NCBI GenBank assembly: GCA_002118135.1
Contig: BDIU01000032.1
Span: 1 to 64,000 of the forward strand
From: Trebouxia sp. TZW2008
Lineage: Eukaryota; Chlorophyta; Trebouxiophyceae; Trebouxiales; Trebouxiaceae
Length of the DNA stretch: 64,000 nt
Direction: 5' to 3'
The notes beneath the pieces were generated by a model. It was given only the letters and a program-made list of their open reading frames with translations. It did no database searches and was not told where the DNA came from. A program made the translations under genes and the position numbers. Positions 58,001-64,000 of this stretch are shown here, one piece after another. Numbering within the stretch: position 1 is the stretch's first letter; each line of letters begins with the position of its first letter.

Positions 58001-61000
58001 TCCATATTCAAATCTATATACTCTGTACTTCAAACCCCTGTGACTTTTAGCTTCATGACTCATACCTATGTGACTGACACCTCTATGGCTCATCAGCAAT
58101 GCTATGCAGGGCAAGCCTAAGTGGGCTGGACATGAGCCGGCTGCCACCTGACCTAGCCAGCACAGCCTTCCTGCCCTCAGCCCTGCCCCACCAGCCCCCC
58201 TTTCTAGCCCCGCACCCATCCTCAGCCCCAGTCTTTGTGTCACTGAGCCGCGCCTCAGCCACAGTACCTGCAGTCACTGCCCTCATGCAACTGCCACATC
58301 ATCTTAGCCTAGCTAGTCAGCAGTCATCAGACTCAGCCACAACTGTTGTGAATAGCTGGCAGAGGCAAAGCGGGATGCATCAGCAAGCAGGGATGTCAGT
58401 GCTCCCAGTGCAGCAGCATGGCATGGCCGCCTCCAGGCTGTCTATGCCTGCAGCTGCGGCCACTGCTCAGCAGCAGGCGCCACCGCCAGTGAAGAAGAGC
58501 AACAGAGGCAGAAAGCCCAAGTCAGCAGCAGCAGCAGTTGTTGTTGTTGCTGATGGATCTCATCCGGCTGTTGCCAGTGGCACCAGTCTTGCTACAACAT
58601 CAGCTGGTGCTGCTGGAGGTGGTGATGCTGGTGGCCAGGCTGTGGCCAATGCTGCTGGGGTGAGTCATGCTACTGGCCCAGCTGTGGCCACCGCCGCTGT
58701 GCCCCAAGTGAGGAAGAAGAGGGGGCCGTACAAGAAGCGGGTGAAGAAGGAAGGAGAGGAGAAGCCAGCGCCGGTGCGTAGGAGGAAGACCAACACTATG
58801 ATGCCAGCAGTGGAGGCTTTTGCCAAGCAGATTCAACAGGGGCAAAGCGCAGCACAGCAGCAGCATGGCAGTGCTGAGAGCCAACAGCCTGCCTTGAAGA
58901 GAGCCAGGTACATTTTCCATTTCAGTCGCTATAAGCGCGTGCTAGACAGGCTCAGCAGGCCCAGCTTGGTACGAACTGGAGCAATCAACCGTCTACAGCC
59001 AGTTCAGTCCTGTGCTATTCTAGGCCAACTGTACTGAGCCACCCTAGACCATTTGCACTGAGCCAGGTATGCATATTGCTCTGCATATGTGTGGCCATCT
59101 TCAATGCCCAGACATTCAGCTTGAGTACATGCTTGCCTTTTCACTGGTCAGCAAGACATAGTCTGTCCTGTGTGTCTTCCTTTTGAGTGCTGCAGCCTAC
59201 TTACCTAGTTCAATGTGTGCATTGACTCAATTCAGGCATGAGCTTGCTCTGTTTGCTCACTGCCCAGAGGCTGCAAGTGCCCACTGACGCGGGATTTGCA
59301 GAGCTGAGTAAGGGCGTCAACAAATTCTTGTGCATCATGTTGTGACGCCAAAGCAAGATATCCATGCAGTTTTGAGTGCATTATATGTGCATTGACCAAA
59401 ATAGCGACGTCTGTTTGTAAGGACAATTGTCTTATTAACCAAAGCACTCATTACAAAATCATTGTACTTAGGTGCTACATGGTGACAATTGCTGCAGTAT
59501 TGTCATGGCAGCTGTTTTTGCTGCTTCTTTGCCTTTGCGAAGAGGAGGTAGATATGGCACTCATGCAAAGCCAAACCACTTTGGTTCATTGGTGTCAAGC
59601 ATACAGCTTGCTCAACTCTTAATGCCAGCTTGCAATGCTTCTGTCAACACAACATCTTCCATGCAGGCTTGACATGTCTCTGCCAAGCAGCTGGGCTGCC
59701 AGCAGTGCCACCAGTCATGACCCAAGGATACAGCCAGCATACGTTCCCAGCACAAGCAACACTAGCCAGCCTTACTGCTACCCGCCTGGTGCCTCATACC
59801 AAGCTATGCCTCGTCCAATGCACCCCCCTGTTGCCCCCCTGCACCCCCCAGGGGGGTCACTGCAGCCCCCTCAGCCGCCAGCAAGGATTGTTGGGGCGCC
59901 TCGCCAGTTTTTGCAGGCAGCCATGCAAGGCCGGCTGCTGGGTCAGGTGCGCCCGCTGACTCAATCTTACTCATTGAGCTGCATGTGGGTAGCCAGTTGA
60001 GTCACCCTAGGCAGCATGGCAGAGTGCATGCTTGCAGCCCATTTTGCTGTTGCTGGCAGTCTCCTGCAGCAGCTCAAAGCACAGTGTCTGCTGCTCAATG
60101 ACTACAGCTAGCTTGAATCTCAGCCTTCCCAGAATGCCCACAAAGCAAAATGCCTCAATTAAACTCAGAGGGGTTGCATCAGAGCACAGCAAAAAACTCT
60201 GTGGAACACGATTTGAGTCCAATGCTTGCTGACATGCACAACAATAGCAATAATCACAACATTAATGACAATCATAATAGTAATCATAATAAAATACAAT
60301 TTCCAGCACATGTGCTAGGTGTGGGTGGCTCAAGTCCTGTCTCGCCAGGCTGACTTGTTCTGAGCATCATGGTAAGGACAGTTGTTGTTCGAGTGTTGAA
60401 ACTCAGACACCAGGGACAAGGTCGTGGTGCATATGCAGGGCAGCTTGGTATCAGAAGTACTCTTCCAGCCCAAGGCACCCAGAGGCACATCACGCCAGCC
60501 CAACCCCTTGCCCCAGGCCCCCCTGGCTGCTATCCTACCAGCAGCCCACCCAAGCAGCAGCGGTGCTCAGGCCCATGCACAGTCACGTGCCGCCACTGCG
60601 CCTGAGCAGACACACACCTCTGCTGCTGTCAGACAAACCGCTGCCCTGGTAGATGGTGTAGTCAAGCAGCCTGCCGCAAAGGGCAGGCAGTCACAGGTCG
60701 GCAAGGAAGCTGAAGTCAACAGACTGATGCCTGAGGAAGCTACAGCATATGCAGCCTGTGGCAGAACCCCTTCTGCCGCCGATTATCCTGTGCCTGCTGC
60801 TCATCAGCCAGGGCAGCTTGCTGCAGCCCCTGGGCCGGTACTTGCAGCGCAGGGGCATTGGGTTGCAGCCCCAGGGCCATTGCCTGCAGCTCAGGGGCAT
60901 GTGGCTGCATCCTCAGCGGCTTACCCCACAGTCCCTAGGGTCCATGAGTTGGCCCCTGAGCCTCTGTACAATGCCCAGGCATCTGAGGCTGCTGTGCCTG

Positions 61001-63866
61001 CTTGGCCTGCTATGGCTGCTCAGCACAGCACAGCTGATGGCCATGCTGCGCCTGTACCTGCTTCTTGTGCTGCTGAAGAGGGTATGCTCAAGGGCACAGA
61101 TCACGTGGCAAGCTGCGAAGAGGCTGCAGCTCAATATGACAAAGCTCAGCCCATTGGAAGCCTCACCCAGCGTTCCCAGGGTGTCGATGAAGCAGTTGCT
61201 GATTCTGCAGCTGGGCAGCAGGCTTACATGAATGACATTCAAGCTGCTGCTGCCAACAGAGCGCCTGCCACAGCTGTGGACAGCGCCTCACCAGCTGGCT
61301 GTTTCCTCAGCCCTATGACGGCAGACCAATTGAGTCCTGCATACCAGCCGCACAGCAATCGCTTGACCAGGACCAGGGCAGACCACAGTCCCAAGGCTGC
61401 TGCATGCCTGTTGATACAAGGCAATGCACAGCAGCCTGATCAGGTCATGCTGCCAGCGCAGTCAGCAGGCTTGCCTGGACATGCCTTGCACGCCAGCATC
61501 AGCTCCAGCAGCAGCAGCCTGGCTGCTGACCTCAAGCTGGCGCCACACATAGCAGCACGCTTTGGCTCAGGCGTCAGTCTCAGCAGAAGCAACACCCAGG
61601 CAAGCCAAGCCCTGTGCACCGGCCGGCACATAGTCACCAGCGGCCAAGCACCAATGGCGGACTCAACATCAGCTGCTCATGTCTCACTGCCGTCCTCGGC
61701 TGCCGCTGAGTTCCAGCCGTCGGTGGTCATCCACCGCAGCACGGCGGCCTGTGTGCTGGACTCGGTCCGGCTGCAGAGGCTCCGCAGCTTTGACGCGGCT
61801 GCCAGGGCAGCCGGCTTTGAGTTGTCCTCAGACGAGTCTGAAGACTCTGATGGATCTGACTCCTCAGGCAGCGTCTTCTCTGGCAGTGATGATAGCAGCG
61901 CTGAAACCAGCACTCTGGCTGGGCTTCACACCAGTGGTGACTTGGATGGGGTGGCTAACAGCAGCAAGAGTGAGGTACAGCAGGCACGCCCGTTGCTGAG
62001 TAAAGTTTTGCAAAGTTGTGGGCGACTTTATCAACCACCATGCATGCACGCCTTTGTGCAGCTCCAAAGCTGATTAGCTCAAGGTCTAGCACTACCTGAT
62101 CTAAGCTTGGCTGACAACACTGTCAGTCCCTGAATGGGGTTGACAGTAAGATGCATAAAAGCTGTTGCAGAGCTCGTTGGGACTGATAGGATCTGACTCA
62201 ATGTGGACTCATTTTCCATAAGTCCACAAATTGTCATCTTTGACTGAATGTTGGCTGTGCTTTCGACTCAAAGGTTCCTTATGTGGTAGTGTCTGCGGCA
62301 TAGCACCAACGCCAGGGTTATGCAAATGTCGAAAGTTGTTATTATATCAGCCTGGTGTGGTCTGCAGCTGACGCTGTACCTATTGCATGTGAGCTGCGTA
62401 ACTGCCAACTGCCGACCGCGAGCGCTGAATGTCGGTTGTGGTTAGCAGGCAGGCATGGCAGCGGAGCCAGTGGGCATGAGGACGCGCAATGGGGGCAGCT
62501 GCAGCTACCGCCCACCTCCTGCAGAGGCGCAGAAGAAGAAGGGGACCAAGCACATCACCATGGACTTCTTGGAGCAAGGGGGCTACTTTGATGCCCCCAT
62601 CCAGGTGAGCCTCCCGAACCCCGCTCCCTGCCCCCCACTTCCCCCCAACACCTGCTTGCAGTGATTGATACAGTATGCTGCGCCACCCATGACTTGGTGC
62701 ATTTGTAGCTGTTGTGGCACCACATTGTCATTGTGAATCTTCTTTATTGAGGCATGACATGTGTGGCAGCAGGCGCCCCTGGGAAAACGCTTTGCTCAAC
62801 ACAAGAAACAGTGCTGAAAGATGCCTTTCACAGAGCTGGGATAGCGCTAGATGATGCGGCGAAGAACTGTTCTGCGCTTGCCCAAACAGCTTGTCTGTTC
62901 ATGCAGAATTTGATGAAGTCAGCATGTTGTCTACACATGGTCATTGCCATACGAGGCACAGGCAGTTGGCTTTATTGGCTGTTTGGAGCATGACAAACAT
63001 GTCCCTTTCCCAGTTTGGAGAGCCAGCCTGATCTGCACTGTGTTGCTGCCAAAAGACCTTTTTGCTTTGATGGTAGGCTGCAGCCCAGCAGCTGAAGGTA
63101 GCAATGAACACAATCAAGGGATCACATGCTTGACACATGCAATGTGTTGTGACTATAGGCAGCAGCCCAGCAGCTGCAGGTCGGGGTGACCACGCTGAAG
63201 AAGATCTGCCGCACTGCCAAGGTGACTCGGTGGCCCTTCCGCAAGCGCACCAGCATTGAGCGCCTGATTGAGCGCACCCAGTACTTCATGGCGGATGATG
63301 ACGACCTGCAGCAGAAGCTGGCCGAGCTGCAGCCCCTGCTGGCAGAGAGGGACTGCCTCAAGGTACCTCCTGGTTCTGACTGACAATCAGGCTGATGTTG
63401 CTTTCCTGTTTTGGTGCGTCTGTGCTCTTTGCGTTGTGCCCATGTCACGCTGATGTAGCTTTCTATGCTGTAGAACAGCTCAAGTTGATGTTCTGAGACT
63501 TGAATAGTGAGTAGTCGTGCAGTGTTTCAGAAGACAACTGCCTGAGCTTCTTGGCAATGCCGTCAGCTTGAACGCAAGGCACAAGCATGCCATATCACAT
63601 TAGGCAGCAAGCACGATCACTGCATTATTGCTGTCACAAGCTTTCGATGCACCCTCCTGTTGGTCAATGTACTGTGTTGATACAAAGGATGTGTACATTG
63701 CATGTGACAGGCGTGCCAAGGCAAGGACGTGGACGGGCCAATCAAAAAGTTTAGGCAGAGCATGTTCAAGAGGGTTCACAAGGAGGAGCGGGACAGGAAG
63801 AAAGCAGCCAAAGCTGCTAGGGCTGGTATGCTGCCACTGTCTCTGCTCACTGGCAGGCAGCTGTAA
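55095..63866 (+). CDS. Very long RWP-RK transcription factor
   Basis: From 56065 the exons 56065-56211, 56708-57387, 58110-58907, 59667-59946, 60439-61974, 62449-62604, 63159-63362 and 63711-63866 join in phase to 1,318 residues. The DNA-binding RWP-RK domain is near the C-terminus: YFDAPIQAAAQQLQVGVTTL, KKICR, then RWPFRKRTS, followed by a Leu/Asp/Glu helix. Upstream are four GRQSTE-type repeats, an acidic-hydrophobic segment (WDLQGLDDLMWEELEDLG) like an activation domain, AT-hook-like basic patches (NRGRKPKS, RKKRGPYKKRVKK), Pro/Gln-rich stretches and a Ser/Asp/Glu tract. The exon 55095-55316 (MRRSCRLSLKQE...LFDDGQ) ends in the right phase and may be first, but exons between 55316 and 56065 are unresolved. 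The last exon contains a possible donor (GCTG|GTATGC), so the true 3' end could lie past the window. A shorter gene starting at the ATG at 62455 is the alternative. Confidence 0.75.
59232..59447 (-). other. Antisense open segment with a USP-like motif
   Basis: Inside an RWP-RK intron, the minus strand reads SQHDAQEFVDALTQL, which recalls the QQDAHEFL motif of ubiquitin-specific proteases. No catalytic Cys or His box is nearby, so this would at most be a relic; chance is possible. Confidence 0.2.
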
Positions 63867-64000
63867 TTTGTCACTGCAACTGGCATCTTATGCTAGGAAC
63901 TGCAACAGCCAGATGAGTGGACTGCTGGGTAGTGACACGACCAGCTAGCATGCATCATGACAGGCCAGCAGACAACCCAAACATTATTTCTGCCTGTAAA
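63867..64000. other. 3' flank at the window end
   Basis: Either the 3' UTR of the RWP-RK gene or an intron of it. Nothing else can be said. Confidence 0.4.

Overview
The window is nuclear DNA of a green alga, most likely a trebouxiophyte-type chlorophyte. Genes are split by many short introns (GT-AG, plus several GC-AG). The standard genetic code is used. The gene set is that of a plant-lineage protist: an RWP-RK transcription factor, an HD2/nucleoplasmin-like chromatin protein, a starch-binding (CBM48/CBM25-like) phosphatase and a nuclear TilS. It also carries ciliate-lineage genes lost from flowering plants (CDC14 phosphatase, a SPATA4/SPEF1-like calponin-homology protein), which suggests a life cycle with a flagellated stage. 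The genus cannot be fixed from this sequence. I see no transposon proteins, rRNA, tRNA or CRISPR.

Layout: 1-1.2 kb, unrecognised partial gene with a 218-bp tandem exon duplication. 1.4-3.4 kb (-), multi-pass membrane protein resembling FAR-17a/AIG1, head-to-head with RPB10 (+, 3.9-4.3 kb). 5.0-11.1 kb (-), a 15-PGDH-like SDR apparently fused to a PTGR3/ZADH2-like reductase. 12.0-13.1 kb (-), unknown small nuclear-looking protein. 13.5-16.7 kb (-), cAMP-dependent protein kinase catalytic subunit, divergent from a protein with cyclic-nucleotide-binding domains (+, 18.0-24.7 kb). 25.9-28.4 kb (+), DUF924 protein. 29.6-33.1 kb (-), HD2/nucleoplasmin-like protein, sharing a 171-bp promoter with TAN1/THUMPD1 (+, 33.3-35.8 kb). 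36.1-37.0 kb (+), TIM22. 37.2-39.3 kb (-), SPATA4-like, divergent from tilS (+, 39.7-42.2 kb). 42.7-47.2 kb (-), CDC14, divergent from a CBM48-CBM48-CBM25-HAD phosphatase (+, 47.6-53.9 kb). About 55.1-63.9 kb (+), a very long RWP-RK protein.

For PKA-C, RPB10, DUF924, HD2-like, TAN1, TIM22, SPATA4-like, tilS, CDC14, the CBM-phosphatase and the C-terminal 1,318 residues of the RWP-RK protein I traced every intron and the reading phases close exactly; these models are solid. The SDR-MDR fusion closes except for one short junction. The cyclic-nucleotide protein, the membrane protein and the left-edge gene are only partly resolved.

The most striking features are: (1) a HAD/sucrose-phosphatase-type phosphatase carrying three starch-binding-type modules; (2) fusion of two enzymes that would catalyse consecutive steps on a 15-hydroxy enone-type substrate; (3) a divergently transcribed PKA catalytic subunit and an RRAT-containing cyclic-nucleotide-binding protein; (4) a window-wide habit of carrying decaying tandem copies of splice junctions ('exon echoes') in introns; (5) at least five apparent GC-AG introns.
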